Of a stretch of 64,000 nucleotides of DNA, positions 9,498 through 18,473 are shown one piece after another; positions within the stretch are counted from its first letter, which is position 1, and each line of letters begins with the position of its first letter. A program made the translations under genes and the position numbers. This DNA comes from Marinoscillum pacificum (GTDB lineage Bacteria > Bacteroidota > Bacteroidia > Cytophagales > Cyclobacteriaceae), in the NCBI RefSeq assembly GCF_024714495.1, contig NZ_JAMZMJ010000017.1, positions 48,984-112,983 on the forward strand, given 5' to 3'. Under the pieces are notes generated by a model. It did no database searches, was not told where the DNA came from, and saw only the letters and a list, made by a program, of their open reading frames with translations.

Positions 9498-10340
9498 ATG
9501 AAATTCATCTTTTTAACACTTGGATTGCTAATCAGCAGTCAGCTATTTTCTCAACAAATAACCTATCAGGTCTTAGAAGACAACCCTGATCAAGCATACT
9601 CAAAGTTTATTGCCCCAGAATGGGGAGCCGAAAGTAATACCACCAATCTATCGTTGTTTCTTGGTGCCAATGGGCGCATTGGTCTTACGGAGGCACTTAC
9701 CCTAGAAGGAGTGGCACGAATTGATTTGTATCAGATTAACGGCTCAGGAATTGGGACATTACTGGAAGGCGGAGTTTTTCTCCCGTTGAAGTCAAAAATT
9801 AAAGAGAAAAAGGTACCTGTCATTCTAAGTTATAACCCATATGCTGGCACGACCTACAAAGATGGTAAACGATACAATGTCGAAGAAACCAGGTCTATCA
9901 CTATTCCGAATGGTCAATACAAAAATCAGGTCGGAGTACGTGGAGGTCTGCACAATCGTCTTACCAGTATTTATGACAATGGTGCAGGAGGAAATATCTT
10001 TCTTTCTGGAGTGTATCTAGGTGGCCAATGGACCTCACAAGCCTATGTAAGAACCAAAATCAATAATGATGTGGAAAGAATTGGTGCTGGATTTACAAGA
10101 GTTTACGGAGACCTTCTTGTATTACCTGTCTCAACTCCCGATGCTGCAGCTAATACTGGTGACGTAAAAAGTGATGGCATTTTAGGCTGGAGAGTCGGCT
10201 ATCAATGGTACGTTAGCCCTCACAATGGTGATTACAAGTTTCTCGCCAATTCTGTATTTGGAGCCGAGATTGGGCACCGACCGTTGAGTGGCTTCATGTT
10301 CAACGTTTCCTGGGGATTTGCCTTCCTAAACAGCAAATAA
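9498..10340 (+). CDS. Exported protein, probable outer-membrane beta-barrel, unknown function
   Basis: 280 residues with a signal peptide (MKFIFLTLGLLISSQLFSQ). The rest alternates polar and hydrophobic residues with many Gly and aromatic residues (GWRVGYQWY, FNVSWGFAF at the C-terminus), as in small outer-membrane barrels. I do not recognise the family. It is preceded by about 95 bp of intergenic DNA, so it is probably its own unit. Confidence 0.7.
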   Translation: MKFIFLTLGLLISSQLFSQQITYQVLEDNPDQAYSKFIAPEWGAESNTTNLSLFLGANGRIGLTEALTLEGVARIDLYQINGSGIGTLLEGGVFLPLKSKIKEKKVPVILSYNPYAGTTYKDGKRYNVEETRSITIPNGQYKNQVGVRGGLHNRLTSIYDNGAGGNIFLSGVYLGGQWTSQAYVRTKINNDVERIGAGFTRVYGDLLVLPVSTPDAAANTGDVKSDGILGWRVGYQWYVSPHNGDYKFLANSVFGAEIGHRPLSGFMFNVSWGFAFLNSK

Positions 10341-10384
10341 ATAATTGTGCATCAGGGTTTCATGGTATATGAAAATGCCATCCA

Positions 10385-10415
10385 CATAGGATGTAAATCC
10401 TATGATTTACATAGG
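10385..10415 (+). promoter_or_regulatory. Two mutually exclusive hairpins in a leader
   Basis: CATAGGAT (10385-10392) pairs perfectly with ATCCTATG (10397-10404) across a GTAA loop. Alternatively ATGTAAATC (10391-10399) pairs perfectly with GATTTACAT (10404-10412) across a CTAT loop. The two stems share bases and cannot coexist, and a third CATAGG follows at 10410-10415. The element lies 23 bp upstream of the next start codon, so it could act as a leader switch; function is not shown. Confidence 0.45.
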
Positions 10416-10438
10416 ACCTTTACAGAAAATAAAATGCC

Positions 10439-11476
10439 ATGAAAACATCCCGTCTATTCATCATTTTGTGCCTAATGACCTCAGTGGTTTACGGACAAGA
10501 GTTTACTAAAAAGAATTTACAACTATCTGAGCTTAAAAGTAAGGCTCTCGGAGATGCTCCAAAAAAAGTCTTTATTAAGTCTTTTAAGATCTACTATCAG
10601 ATGATTGCTGAAGCAGAAACTACTTCTCGAGGTGGTAGACAAATTGGTGGCAATTATGTTGGTGATGCTACCGCTAGAATGGCTGTAGGCGTAGAAGGAG
10701 TGGATCCTGTTCACTTACAGAACATGACCAACGAATTGTACGACTATTACATTGGTGAATTAGAGAGCAAAGGCTTTGAAGTCTTTACCGCTGACAACCT
10801 TCAAAGCACAGAATATTTTGAAGATTGGACTAAAATAGATGGTCCAACCATTAATGAAGAGCAAATTAAAGGGAGCTTAATGGTCATTCCAGAAGGCTAT
10901 GCCTATTTCGTAAAGAAAATTACTAAAAAAGGGAAAGAGAAAACAGGAGCTTTTATGAGCGGACTTACCGGTGATGATGGTAGTTTCTCCTCCTCTATCT
11001 ATGGACCAAACCCTAAGCTTTCAGATGACCTGGATGACATGTTCGTAGTTGAAGTTTCTTTCAACATTCCAAGTATTTGGCTTGCCAGCAACAATAAATT
11101 TGGTTCTGCTAAAATTAAAGGAGGACCTAACTTGAAAATGGCTCAGGCAAAAATCTCCTATATCAGCGGAAAGGCGAACAAACCAGGTGTGGCCATGCCG
11201 GAAGCAGCAGCTGAAATCTTACTTAAAGAAGCAATTCCTGTGAATGGGGTATTCAAAGAGGAGAAATTTAAATCGGTAGCTACTCGATCCCACACCTATG
11301 TTCCTTCTTATGCATCTTATTTCACCGTAGAAGATAGAAGTGTAGAAGTGACTAACACAATTGAATGTGACCCAGAAGTATACCAATCAGAAGTAAAGAA
11401 ACCAATCAAAGGATTTATGGATAAGTCTCTGGAACTTTTACAAACTGGTTTGGATGGCGAAAAAGTTAAGCTTTAA
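10439..11476 (+). CDS. Exported protein of unknown function
   Basis: 345 residues with a signal peptide (MKTSRLFIILCLMTSVVYGQ). The mature part starts with a KVFIKSFKIYYQM strand, has a Gly-rich segment (TTSRGGRQIGG), and later a region FNIPSIWLASN. No domain is recognised. The style (soluble, mixed alpha/beta, no membrane helices) suggests a periplasmic or surface protein. A terminator follows at 11537-11570. Confidence 0.7.
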   Translation: MKTSRLFIILCLMTSVVYGQEFTKKNLQLSELKSKALGDAPKKVFIKSFKIYYQMIAEAETTSRGGRQIGGNYVGDATARMAVGVEGVDPVHLQNMTNELYDYYIGELESKGFEVFTADNLQSTEYFEDWTKIDGPTINEEQIKGSLMVIPEGYAYFVKKITKKGKEKTGAFMSGLTGDDGSFSSSIYGPNPKLSDDLDDMFVVEVSFNIPSIWLASNNKFGSAKIKGGPNLKMAQAKISYISGKANKPGVAMPEAAAEILLKEAIPVNGVFKEEKFKSVATRSHTYVPSYASYFTVEDRSVEVTNTIECDPEVYQSEVKKPIKGFMDKSLELLQTGLDGEKVKL

Positions 11477-11536
11477 TGATTCCATAATCATTAACTAAAC
11501 TATGTCTTGAATTACCGCCAAAAACTAAGGCATAGG

Positions 11537-11570
11537 AAAGCCTCCTGTCATTAATTTGCAGGAGGTTTTT
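11537..11570 (+). terminator. Rho-independent terminator
   Basis: CCTCCTG (11541-11547) pairs with CAGGAGG (11559-11565), flanked by AAAG and followed by a run of T. It ends the unit containing the exported protein upstream; the next gene begins about 27 bp later and must have its own promoter. Confidence 0.8.
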
Positions 11571-11596
11571 TATGTTTTTTTAGTTATCTTCTCTGC

Positions 11597-12181
11597 ATGT
11601 TTTTCCGCCGTAAACCAAAACAACCTAGCAAACGCTATGTGGCATACCTACACAAAATGGCCAAATACCGATTGGTCATGTCGCGATTTGCAGAAGAGCC
11701 TGGACAGCAACTTTTGATCTATTTTTTTGATCAAACCAGAAAAGAAATACAACAAATGGCTGCTGCTTTGAATATCACCTTAAAAAATCCAGGCGAGCAT
11801 GCTGAGATGGATGATTTAATCTTTTGCAATGCTTTTAGCTTGAACCAATATTTATTTCCTGGAATTACCAAAGTGGTAGTAATGGAAGTACACCCTTTGC
11901 ACACCAAAAATGAAGCCATCGTCCAACATTTTACCAATCAGCCTAAACTGGAAATCGAGTTCCATATGGGATTTGATGAAGCTGCCCTCAAACCATTTAA
12001 CAGTGAGCGCCTGAGTGAATTAATGGTAAAATTAGGGATGGGAGAAAATGAACCGATAGAGCATTCAATGGTGAGTAAAAGCCTGGAAAACGGATTGACT
12101 AAACTGGAAGCAAAACTCAAAAATAGCCATCAGGATATCCGTAGTAGCCAGGAAGAATGGGTGGTCGCCAATAAGCTGTGA
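11597..12181 (+). CDS. Cytoplasmic protein of unknown function
   Basis: 194 residues without signal or membrane segments. A basic N-terminus (FFRRKPKQPSKRY) is followed by an alternating alpha/beta pattern (QQLLIYFFDQTRKEI, KVVVMEVHPLH) that resembles a small nucleotide-type Rossmann fold, and a charged helical tail. I do not recognise the family. The gene starts right after a terminator and ends 40 bp before the glucosaminidase gene. Confidence 0.65.
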   Translation: MFFRRKPKQPSKRYVAYLHKMAKYRLVMSRFAEEPGQQLLIYFFDQTRKEIQQMAAALNITLKNPGEHAEMDDLIFCNAFSLNQYLFPGITKVVVMEVHPLHTKNEAIVQHFTNQPKLEIEFHMGFDEAALKPFNSERLSELMVKLGMGENEPIEHSMVSKSLENGLTKLEAKLKNSHQDIRSSQEEWVVANKL

Positions 12182-12220
12182 ATCAAACTTATTGCCGATT
12201 ACGTAGTTTACTAGATCACG

Positions 12221-13018
12221 ATGAAACAGTTGATCTATGTACTTACCGCTATCGGAATACTGATTGGCGCGTGCTCTGAGAAGAAGCTAATACTTCAAAC
12301 AAAGGAAGTCATGCTGGAGTCTCCAGAGCAAATCTTTCCCCTGGGAGATTCTACGGCAAGACCTATTTTATATAGAAATATACCAAGCTTTGAATCATTG
12401 ACTGTTGACCAGTCTAAAGAGAAATTTATTGCTGCGGTATTACCTGCAATATTAGTTTCTAAATATCGCATGAATCAGGATCGGGAAAAGGTCCAATTCA
12501 TTTTAGCCCAGGAAGAATGGACCGCCGAAGACTCTGCATTCTATCATTATCAGTTAGACCGATTTGATACGGACAATCCCGATCAGTTGCTCAAACGAAT
12601 GCTTACTCACCCAAACAGTATTGTGCTGGTGCAAGCAGCAGTGGAAAGTGGCTGGGGGTCTTCTCGATTTTTCCAAGAGGCGAATAACTTGTTCGGTATC
12701 TGGTCTTACAATGCGAATGAACCGCGTATTGAAGCCAGCTACAGCCGAGGAGATAACCGTATTTTCCTTCGGAAATATGCTGATGTCTCCGAATCTATCA
12801 CTGATTATTTTGAGACAGTAGGAAGATCCAGAGCTTATCGGAAATTCAGAACTGCTCGAACAGTATCCAGCAATGTGGATGAACTACTTCCGCATCTAAA
12901 ATACTACTCAGAACGCCGTGAAGCTTATGTCGATCAACTTAGAACGATTATTCGACAGAATGATCTCACTCAATATGATGACTACCAGATAGATCCATCA
13001 TTCTTTATTGAACAATAA
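12221..13018 (+). CDS. Glucosaminidase-domain lipoprotein (Bax-like)
   Basis: 265 residues, similar in length to E. coli Bax. The N-terminus MKQLIYVLTAIGILIGACS has a lipobox (IGAC). The glucosaminidase core shows the expected glutamate in VQAAVESGWGSSRF, then NNLFGIWSY and a conserved tail with YYSERREAYVDQL. The family cleaves N-acetylglucosaminyl bonds in peptidoglycan-type glycans. It is 8 bp upstream of a polysaccharide deacetylase gene, so the two probably form an operon acting on envelope sugars. Confidence 0.85.
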   Translation: MKQLIYVLTAIGILIGACSEKKLILQTKEVMLESPEQIFPLGDSTARPILYRNIPSFESLTVDQSKEKFIAAVLPAILVSKYRMNQDREKVQFILAQEEWTAEDSAFYHYQLDRFDTDNPDQLLKRMLTHPNSIVLVQAAVESGWGSSRFFQEANNLFGIWSYNANEPRIEASYSRGDNRIFLRKYADVSESITDYFETVGRSRAYRKFRTARTVSSNVDELLPHLKYYSERREAYVDQLRTIIRQNDLTQYDDYQIDPSFFIEQ

Positions 13019-13026
13019 ACTCAGCT

Positions 13027-14067
13027 ATGAAAACTCAAATATTCCTTACACTACTTGTAGTGCTAACCTCTATTGGTTGCGCGCAATCCGAAACGAAAAT
13101 AGATCCAAACAAGGAAGTGGTTTGCTTCGTCTATCACCGCTTTGATGATAATCGCTATCCATCTACCAACACCAAAGTTTCCGACTTTAAGTCTCATCTT
13201 CAATACCTGAAAGACCAGGGTTATCAGGTGTTAACTTTTGCGGATGCAATGGACTATATGAACTCAAGCGATCCTGTTCAAAAAACGGCCGTGATCACCA
13301 TTGATGACGGTTATGAGAGCTTTTATAAAAATGGATTACCTGTATTGAAAGAATTTGATTTTCCAGCAACGCTATATATCAATACTGAGACGGTTGGCGG
13401 GTCTAGCTATATGGATTGGGATCAAATAAAAGCTGCCGCAGATGCTGGTGTAGAAATTGGAAATCATACCCACTCACATGCATACTTTCTAAATCAACCT
13501 GAATCAGAACGATATAGCAATTTCAAAGATGAACTAAAGTTGACCCAAAAATTGATCAAAGAACATCTTGGATCAACTCCAGAAACCTTTGCTTATCCTT
13601 TTGGGGAATTGGATGACAAAATGCTGTCCATCGTTAAAGAAATCGGTTTTAAAGGCGCTGCTGCTCAAAACTCAGGTGTGATAGGTGGAAGCACCGATCT
13701 ATTCAGATGCCCACGCTTCCCAATGTCAGAAAACTATGCGGCAATTGATAAATTCAAATCCAAGGCTAATATGCATCATCCATTGGTAACAAGTGAATCT
13801 CCATTTAGCTTCATAGCTACAGGAGATCAACCAAAGCTGACCTTGAAAGTATCCGCTGATAGCCCTTTGGCGGGAGCTGTTAACTGCTTCATACAAGGAG
13901 CTGAAGCCAAAGTGGATAAATCAGAATCTGGTGAAGATGTGGTCATTACGATTACTCCAAAGTCAGACATTTCTTCAAGACGTAGATTTCTGTACACCTT
14001 AACCGCTCAGCAGGATGGCAAATGGTACTGGTACAGTCATCTTTGGATCAATCCAGATGTGCACTAG
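13027..14067 (+). CDS. NodB-type polysaccharide deacetylase lipoprotein
   Basis: 346 residues with a lipobox-like N-terminus (VVLTSIGCAQ). NodB motifs are intact: TIDDGYESF supplies the catalytic and metal aspartates, NHTHSHAY the metal histidines, and FAYPFGE the following barrel motif. A C-terminal beta domain of about 100 residues (from SPFSFIATG) follows the catalytic domain. It likely removes acetyl groups from peptidoglycan or exopolysaccharide glucosamine, working with the adjacent glucosaminidase. Confidence 0.88.
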   Translation: MKTQIFLTLLVVLTSIGCAQSETKIDPNKEVVCFVYHRFDDNRYPSTNTKVSDFKSHLQYLKDQGYQVLTFADAMDYMNSSDPVQKTAVITIDDGYESFYKNGLPVLKEFDFPATLYINTETVGGSSYMDWDQIKAAADAGVEIGNHTHSHAYFLNQPESERYSNFKDELKLTQKLIKEHLGSTPETFAYPFGELDDKMLSIVKEIGFKGAAAQNSGVIGGSTDLFRCPRFPMSENYAAIDKFKSKANMHHPLVTSESPFSFIATGDQPKLTLKVSADSPLAGAVNCFIQGAEAKVDKSESGEDVVITITPKSDISSRRRFLYTLTAQQDGKWYWYSHLWINPDVH

Positions 14068-14074
14068 TCTTTTT

Positions 14075-15478
14075 TTAGTCCTCTTCCAGTGTAAAGTCTC
14101 CAGTATGATCCTTACTGGCTACCAAATTGGTAGAAAGGTTGAAAAGGTGCGCCTCTGATTCATAAAAATGCATCATGTAACCTGCTGTATTTACAAAACA
14201 AACCATATCTCCTATTTCTGGATATACAGATAATGTTATCTTTCGTTTGAGTATAATATCCTGTTCCAGACAATAAGCTCCTGTAAAATAAACTGATGTC
14301 TCGCGCGGTTTTCTTCCCTCAGAGTTAGGCAGATAAATGGGGTCCAACAAAAAGTCTGCACTGGAGCTGCACAACTGAGTCCTGTTCATTTCTAAGCCAA
14401 CAAGAAGGTCACCGTTACTATCCTCTTTGCGGGAAATCACTCTTGCTAATGTTATACCACATTGATCCAGTAATGACCTACCTGGCTCCATTCTAAGTTG
14501 TATATTCTGATTGCGGAGTAGGTCACTCACCTTTTGCTCTCCTTTAACCATTTGACTTAATATTCCATCCAAAAAAACAGACTTGGGGTTGCGATTGAAA
14601 TATGGATAGGTTTTTAAACAACCATGCAGCTTTTCATCAATTGATTCGTATCCCAGGCCATTGTTCATAAATGTTATGGGCTCCGCCTTATGTAGAACAG
14701 ACTTTTTTAGGTGATCATCAAAGGCTATCCACTCTTCCTCATCTTCTAAGTAGTTCATGAGCAAACCACCACCTATGTCGATAAATTCAGTTTCTATACC
14801 ATCCTGTGCTAACAATTCTGAGAGATCTAACGTCTGCAAAATAGCCTGCACACGCTGATCGATAGAATAACCATTCAGGTGAAAATGAAACCCCTTGAAA
14901 TCAAAGCATTTGTTTGAATGAATCTCTTTCACAACAGCCAAAGCAGAAGTTATATCAAACCCAAACCTACTGTACAGCTTTTGCCCATTCCAATCAAAGC
15001 CACTAATACGAACACCAAGCTGAGCGGTATGTCCCCCTTTCAAACACAACATTTCTATATGCGCCAATTCATCTTGGTTATCCACGATAATCAACACATG
15101 ATGCTCTAAAGCCAATTGTATCAATTCCTCCGTTTTAACTGCTGCCGTGACAACCAACCTATCAGAAGGCACACCTATTTCTAAACTTTGATTCAGCTCA
15201 TTAAAGCTTGCAGTATCCACCCCGAATTGTTGAGTTGCAGCACTCTTAACGAAACATTTACTCTTATTGGCCTTTCTTGCATAGAACACCAAGTGATCCA
15301 GCTTATGATTTTGCAGTACTTCCAAGTATTCGTGATAATTTTGAATAAATGGTTCTAGAAAATGTATATTAATAGGAGAGCCGTACTGGTTAAATGCGGA
15401 GTTTATTAATTCTTTATTTTCCAAAAACTGATTGATCCAATCATCAACCAAAGGCTTTAATTGAGGATACTTTATCAT
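14075..15478 (-). CDS. PLP-dependent decarboxylase, Y4yA-like (fold type III)
   Basis: 467 residues from the ATG at 15476-15478, which sits 2 bp after the stop of the upstream gene; a longer frame into that gene is rejected. It has the alanine-racemase-like barrel of ornithine/diaminopimelate decarboxylases: FYARKANKSK holds the PLP lysine, FHFHLNGYSIDQR, DIGGGLL, EPGRSLLDQCG binds the phosphate, and GAYCLEQD supplies the active-site Cys. The sequence pattern matches what I know as the Y4yA group and is related to SbnH of staphyloferrin B synthesis. It is last in a three-gene operon with an SbnA-like enzyme and a flavoprotein; the substrate is unknown. Confidence 0.82.
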   Translation of the reverse strand: MIKYPQLKPLVDDWINQFLENKELINSAFNQYGSPINIHFLEPFIQNYHEYLEVLQNHKLDHLVFYARKANKSKCFVKSAATQQFGVDTASFNELNQSLEIGVPSDRLVVTAAVKTEELIQLALEHHVLIIVDNQDELAHIEMLCLKGGHTAQLGVRISGFDWNGQKLYSRFGFDITSALAVVKEIHSNKCFDFKGFHFHLNGYSIDQRVQAILQTLDLSELLAQDGIETEFIDIGGGLLMNYLEDEEEWIAFDDHLKKSVLHKAEPITFMNNGLGYESIDEKLHGCLKTYPYFNRNPKSVFLDGILSQMVKGEQKVSDLLRNQNIQLRMEPGRSLLDQCGITLARVISRKEDSNGDLLVGLEMNRTQLCSSSADFLLDPIYLPNSEGRKPRETSVYFTGAYCLEQDIILKRKITLSVYPEIGDMVCFVNTAGYMMHFYESEAHLFNLSTNLVASKDHTGDFTLEED

Positions 15479-15480
15479 AT

Positions 15481-17301
15481 TTAAATTTCTTGAGGTTGTT
15501 TTTTTGTGGCATTGTTTACAGTTCCAATCAAGCGAATTACATTCTGCACCCAATTAGCAATAAACTCATCATTCCTCAATGGTGATATACTTTCATTGTC
15601 ATAAGTAATACCTGTTGTAGGAATTCCTGTCACATATACCCTGGAATTTGGCAGTCCATATTGATTGATAATTTCACCTTTACTGGTTTGCTGTAAGCAC
15701 CCTGGGGTATACTTATTTCCTAGCACATCTTCATTTATAAACAGCGACGCTTCTCCAGATGTAACCATATTACCATACAGCCCGGTATCCTGAACACAAT
15801 CAACTTTAGGTATTCTAGCATCTACTAAGGCACCTACTATTACTTGCTCACCGTGAAGTTTACTTGAGATTACATGATTGCCAGTATGAGCATCAAAGGT
15901 TATATCTGAGCATGCTCCAATACCAAGATTTAGTAGACTTGCCTGAACCAGCGCATATATCTTTTTCATATTCTCTAATGGTGGACCATAAGATATGCGC
16001 TGAATGAATGGAGCATATTTTTGATCAAATGTTTCCTGACATTTCGCCGACAAGCCCCCAAAACGATAAACGTCATCAAAAACATCAACAATGCTTGTCC
16101 AAACATATCCAATAGAAGCAATTGGATTAAGCTCAGGTCCCTCCTCGGCCATTGTAATGATTTCTTTTAGCCTCTCTTTTTGACACCTATGAATATCCTC
16201 AGGCCTTTGAAAACCTGGAGCCATTAGAGGCTCTAGTAACTCTTGTGGATTGAATAATGGCTCATGTGGGTACGCTTCACTAAATATGGAAATAGCAACG
16301 ATCAGATCATGGTAAGAATCACAACACCCAGGCATGAAGTTGTACTTTTGAAAGAGCGTCATATAATAAGCATGTCTAAACTCCTGAAAAATCAACGGCA
16401 CTAAATCTCGTTCTAAATGTAGTTTGCCAGTTGCTTTTCTTAATTGATCAATTGCATGTCTTGTGAAATAAACCGGTTGATAAGAGTAGTCGAGGGCTCC
16501 TCGGCAATGCATCCACTTACCACTTCGAGAGAAAGCATATATGGTTGTGGGTTCATTTCCACTAGCCAAATAACTCATACCACTATCTCCTTCAATGAAC
16601 TGACCTCCTCTCCCCTCGGTCAGAGCCAAGACCACATCAATAAAAGTCAAACCCATTCCCTTTATAGCAACAGTGTCGTTTAACGGATCTAGAGTCTGTA
16701 ATGGATAAGGAAATTCCACAAAGTGTTTGTCCTCAAATTTTTTCAAGCACTTCTTGATTACTAATTCACCTTTCGTGAGAGTTCGCCTGGGATGACCCGT
16801 GGCCAACAACACAGAATCACAGAGAATCTGTTTTTCGTCAGGTTCGCTATCAATTAGTAATACTCCTTCGTTCGTAGACTTAAGTTTTACAACTTCAGCG
16901 TGGTGCTCATGTATGTAAACATTCTGTGGAACACTCTCAATTAATTTATCATATGCCCATCGTAAATAAGACCCAACAAGTGCTCTTGGAGGATAATCTG
17001 AATCAATAATGTTAGACCCTTGATAATCTCTCCATTCATCAAAACTATACTGGTGACTCACCACTGGTGACGGTTCAGAATATTGCCAGACATTTATGGA
17101 TTTTGAGCGGATATTCATGATTAAAAAAGGCTCTTGATCAATACGATAGACCTGCCCAGACCCAAATTGCGCATGCCCTTCAAACAGATGAATAATACAG
17201 GAAAAGCTCAATGAAACCGTAGATAAATTGGCCAATAACCTTTCTAGAGCATAAAGCCCTTTCGGACCACCTCCCACTATGGCTATTTGAAAATTTCTCA
17301 T
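15481..17301 (-). CDS. FAD/NAD(P)-binding protein (NAD_binding_9 type)
   Basis: 606 residues. The N-terminal dinucleotide fold is clear (IAIVGGGPKGLYALERLL), followed by a nucleotide-binding end (VLLATGHPRRT) and a second nucleotide site (IKGMGLTFIDVVLAL). The C-terminal half is helical and ends with YVTGIPTTGITY. Such proteins are usually annotated only as FAD/NAD(P)-binding; a monooxygenase or oxidase role is plausible. Its start overlaps the stop of the SbnA-like gene by 4 bp (ATGA), showing translational coupling. By position it should oxidise the product of the first enzyme or the substrate of the decarboxylase. Confidence 0.8.
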   Translation of the reverse strand: MRNFQIAIVGGGPKGLYALERLLANLSTVSLSFSCIIHLFEGHAQFGSGQVYRIDQEPFLIMNIRSKSINVWQYSEPSPVVSHQYSFDEWRDYQGSNIIDSDYPPRALVGSYLRWAYDKLIESVPQNVYIHEHHAEVVKLKSTNEGVLLIDSEPDEKQILCDSVLLATGHPRRTLTKGELVIKKCLKKFEDKHFVEFPYPLQTLDPLNDTVAIKGMGLTFIDVVLALTEGRGGQFIEGDSGMSYLASGNEPTTIYAFSRSGKWMHCRGALDYSYQPVYFTRHAIDQLRKATGKLHLERDLVPLIFQEFRHAYYMTLFQKYNFMPGCCDSYHDLIVAISIFSEAYPHEPLFNPQELLEPLMAPGFQRPEDIHRCQKERLKEIITMAEEGPELNPIASIGYVWTSIVDVFDDVYRFGGLSAKCQETFDQKYAPFIQRISYGPPLENMKKIYALVQASLLNLGIGACSDITFDAHTGNHVISSKLHGEQVIVGALVDARIPKVDCVQDTGLYGNMVTSGEASLFINEDVLGNKYTPGCLQQTSKGEIINQYGLPNSRVYVTGIPTTGITYDNESISPLRNDEFIANWVQNVIRLIGTVNNATKKQPQEI

Positions 17302-18281
17302 CCTGCCAATGCCATATTATACTCTTTGAAATTCATCTCTACCCATTCTGGTGAATAAATAGTGTCCAGATATCTTTCTCCCCGATCACTGAAAATCATC
17401 ACGCAATTAGACCCTTCAGGTATCTGATCCGCAATAGCTCCTAAAGCTGTCACCAAAGCACCAGAGGAACCTCCCGCCAGAATTGCCTCACTTTTTAAGA
17501 GTTTGTTACATCCATTGACACACCCCAAATCATTCACATGATGCACATGATGTATTTTATCCATGTCCAGGAATTGAGACTTTCGTCCCGCACCATGTCC
17601 AGGTATTTTACGTTGACCTGGCTTTGACTGAAAAATCAAACTCCCAACAGCATCTACAGCGATAATCTTAGTGGGCAGTTTATACTTGCTAATAAAATCA
17701 GCACAACCCATGAGGGTACCACATGTACTTGTTGCAATCAATAGATAATCCAAGTCAGTACCTAAACTGGTTCTGATCTCATTCATGGTAGTTTCATGAG
17801 TTTCAGGGTTAGCTCGATTAGCGTATTGGTTCGTCCAGAAGCTATTCGGAATGGACAATAAAAGTTCTTGCACCCTTGCCAATCTAGCCTCCAGCAAACT
17901 TGGATGAGGGTAAATATCTTTTACCTGATTGACCTCCGCTCCATAAGTCTTCAATATTTTCACTGTTTGCTCATTAACATTTCTATCAACCACAGCAATA
18001 AAACGCAGACCAAACTTGAGGCATATCTGAGCCAGTCCGATCGCCATATTACCAGAACTAGACTCTATGATAGTCGTATTATCATCTATTTCACCAGAGT
18101 AAATTGCATTCTGCAAAATGTTATAGGCTGTTCGATCTTTAATACTGCCTCCCGGATTAAACATTTCAAGTTTTGCATAGGCATTAATGGCATATTCAGG
18201 ATACAAATTTTTCAATGAGACTAAGGGGGTATGTCCAATAGTTTCTAAAATGCCGTTATATGTGTTAGTGTTGTGATTCAT
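17298..18281 (-). CDS. SbnA-like PLP enzyme (cysteine-synthase family)
   Basis: 327 residues, first gene of the operon. Fold type II motifs: GGSIKDRTAYN contains the PLP lysine, SSSGNMAIGL is the substrate loop, TSTCGTLMG the phosphate-binding loop, and GGSSGALVTAL the C-terminal site. The pattern is closer to SbnA (which condenses O-phosphoserine with glutamate on the way to diaminopropionate) than to ordinary CysK/CysM, and there are no cysteine-synthesis genes nearby. It probably makes a beta-substituted alanine from a serine ester; which nucleophile is used cannot be read from sequence. Confidence 0.8.
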   Translation of the reverse strand: MNHNTNTYNGILETIGHTPLVSLKNLYPEYAINAYAKLEMFNPGGSIKDRTAYNILQNAIYSGEIDDNTTIIESSSGNMAIGLAQICLKFGLRFIAVVDRNVNEQTVKILKTYGAEVNQVKDIYPHPSLLEARLARVQELLLSIPNSFWTNQYANRANPETHETTMNEIRTSLGTDLDYLLIATSTCGTLMGCADFISKYKLPTKIIAVDAVGSLIFQSKPGQRKIPGHGAGRKSQFLDMDKIHHVHHVNDLGCVNGCNKLLKSEAILAGGSSGALVTALGAIADQIPEGSNCVMIFSDRGERYLDTIYSPEWVEMNFKEYNMALAG

Positions 18282-18332
18282 GAGTTTTTTATTTGGAGTT
18301 CTCCGAAACAGTGGAGACTAAAAAAGAACCTC

Positions 18333-18345
18333 ATTGGTCACCAAT
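18333..18345. promoter_or_regulatory. Palindrome upstream of the SbnA-like operon
   Basis: ATTGGT-C-ACCAAT is a perfect 6-bp inverted repeat, 52 bp upstream of the start codon at 18281 and in the divergent region shared with the gene at 18474. It has the size of a half-site pair for a dimeric repressor. No regulator gene is adjacent, and function is inferred from position only. Confidence 0.3.
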
Positions 18346-18428
18346 TGTTCTAACTGTCAACAGAAAATAAACATAGTGCCTACAGTTGAATGCCTTAATA
18401 AATGGATTCGATCTCCATTTTTTTAAGC

Positions 18429-18459
18429 TTGAAGTAAATACCATTATTCCCTAATTTTG
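18429..18459 (+). promoter_or_regulatory. Bacteroidota-type promoter
   Basis: TTG (18429-18431), a 20-bp spacer, then TAATTTTG (18452-18459), matching the Bacteroidota -33/-7 consensus. It would give a leader of roughly 8 nt before the ATG at 18474. Confidence 0.6.
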
Positions 18460-18473
18460 CAAAAAATGGTCTA

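Noticed and set aside
15479..15553. Longer start for the Y4yA-like decarboxylase
   Set aside because: It would overlap the flavoprotein by about 70 bp with Cys-rich non-family residues; ATG at 15478 fits the 2-bp gap.
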